A stretch of 34,491 nt of DNA from Rhodoferax sp. (GTDB lineage: Bacteria; Pseudomonadota; Gammaproteobacteria; Burkholderiales; Burkholderiaceae_C): assembly GCA_026224975.1 (NCBI GenBank), contig JAMFRW010000060.1:1-34491 (forward strand), written 5' to 3'. The notes under the pieces were generated by a model. The model had not been told where the DNA came from. It searched no databases and worked only from the letters and a program-made list of their open reading frames with translations. A program made the translations under genes and the position numbers. Every line of letters begins with the position of its first letter. Within the stretch, counting starts at the first letter, position 1. Of the stretch, positions 33,891-34,491 are shown piece after piece.

Positions 33891-34491
33891 ATGGACATGC
33901 TCGAACCCGGAAAATTCGGCACCGCGGTGCAATTCAAGAAGCGCTATGGAAATTTCATCAACGGCGAGTGGGCGCCGCCGGCCAAGGGCCAGTACTTCGA
34001 GAACATCACCCCCGTCACCGGCCGCGTCTTTTGCGAAGTGCCGCGCTCGACCGCCGAAGACATCGACCGTGCGCTCGATGCCGCACACGCCGCCAAGGCA
34101 GCCTGGGGCAAGACTTCGCCCACCGAACGCGCCAACATCCTGAACAAAATCGCTGACCGCATCGAGCAGAACCTGCCCATGCTGGCCGCTGCCGAAACCT
34201 GGGACAACGGCAAGCCCATCCGCGAAACCACGCTCGCCGACCTGCCGCTCGACGTCGACCACTTCCGTTACTTCGCCTCCTGCATCCGCGCGCAGGAAGG
34301 CGGCATCAGCCAGATCGACAACGAGACCTACGCCTACCACTTTCATGAGCCCATCGGCGTGGTCGGCCAGATCATTCCGTGGAACTTCCCGATCCTGATG
34401 GCGGTGTGGAAACTGGCCCCTGCGCTGGCCGCAGGAAACTGCGTCGTCATCAAGCCGGCGGAGCAGACGCCGGTGTCGATCCTCGTGCTGA
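33891..34491 (+). CDS. Aldehyde dehydrogenase, N-terminal part (cut by window edge)
   Basis: The first 200 codons of an NAD(P)-dependent aldehyde dehydrogenase are present. The sequence resembles the ExaC/AcoD acetaldehyde dehydrogenase branch of about 506 aa: [31 protein letters not shown], the [13 protein letters not shown] segment and [22 protein letters not shown]. The cofactor-binding segments [14 protein letters not shown] and [20 protein letters not shown] are complete. The catalytic Cys and Glu lie beyond the edge and cannot be checked. GGAG eight bases before the ATG supports the start. It is divergent from the LysR gene and probably under its control. Oxidation of a short aldehyde such as acetaldehyde is likely; formaldehyde-linked use next to fdh is possible but unproven. 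Confidence 0.93.
   Translation, partial: MDMLEPGKFGTAVQFKKRYGNFINGEWAPPAKGQYFENITPVTGRVFCEVPRSTAEDIDRALDAAHAAKAAWGKTSPTERANILNKIADRIEQNLPMLAAAETWDNGKPIRETTLADLPLDVDHFRYFASCIRAQEGGISQIDNETYAYHFHEPIGVVGQIIPWNFPILMAVWKLAPALAAGNCVVIKPAEQTPVSILVL

Overview
The window is high-GC DNA with dense genes, short spacers and many 1- to 4-bp gene overlaps. Several traits point to a betaproteobacterium of the order Burkholderiales, probably near Comamonadaceae: Bug-type tricarboxylate-transporter binding proteins without membrane subunits, an OFA-family carrier of the length usual there, and two GC-rich intergenic elements of a kind I associate with that order. This assignment rests on gene content alone. 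I see no rRNA, tRNA, CRISPR array, transposase or phage gene. The window is mostly catabolic and transport genes with their sensors and regulators.

Layout. (1) 1-3707, minus strand: a class II aldolase/adducin-like enzyme, an oligopeptide-type ABC binding protein and one DppB-type permease, followed at the left edge by repeat-like DNA. (2) 4169-14197, plus strand: an amide-catabolism operon. It encodes a signature amidase, a complete five-gene ABC importer of the urea/short-amide (Urt/Fmd-like) subclass, an acetamidase/formamidase, an SDR oxidoreductase, a 67-aa AtzG-like protein, an AtzE-like amidase and a small ABM-fold protein. (3) 14355-19925: two large membrane hybrid histidine kinases in tandem, with no DNA-binding partner beside them. 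(4) 20017-24918: an aldarate module with a Bug-type binding protein reading away from an enolase-superfamily dehydratase (L-talarate/galactarate type), then a second Bug protein and glucarate dehydratase. (5) 24925-30229: an OFA-family MFS carrier transcribed away from an NtrC-like response regulator and its Cache-domain sensor kinase. (6) 30356-34491: a nitroreductase fused to a LysR-type N-terminal region, an NAD-dependent formate dehydrogenase, a LysR regulator and, at the right edge, an incomplete aldehyde dehydrogenase.

How it fits together. Region 2 reads as a scavenging pathway: an amide or urea-like compound is imported and then hydrolysed by up to three different amidohydrolases, with an oxidoreductase step between. 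The small-subunit/amidase pair resembles the AtzG/AtzE pair of cyanuric-acid breakdown. Region 4 would take up and dehydrate C6 aldaric acids. Regions 5 and 6 suggest carboxylate (oxalate/formate-type) transport under two-component control, with formate oxidised to CO2 and NADH, and an aldehyde oxidation step.

Most unusual items: the LysR-like/nitroreductase fusion, whose first ~80 residues align without gaps to the LysR regulator 2 kb away although the recognition helix is degenerate; the NtrC-like regulator that lacks the GAFTGA loop; a sigma-54-like promoter before the formate dehydrogenase gene; the AtzG/AtzE-like pair inside a urea-type transporter operon; and several strong dyad operators in the divergent intergenic regions.
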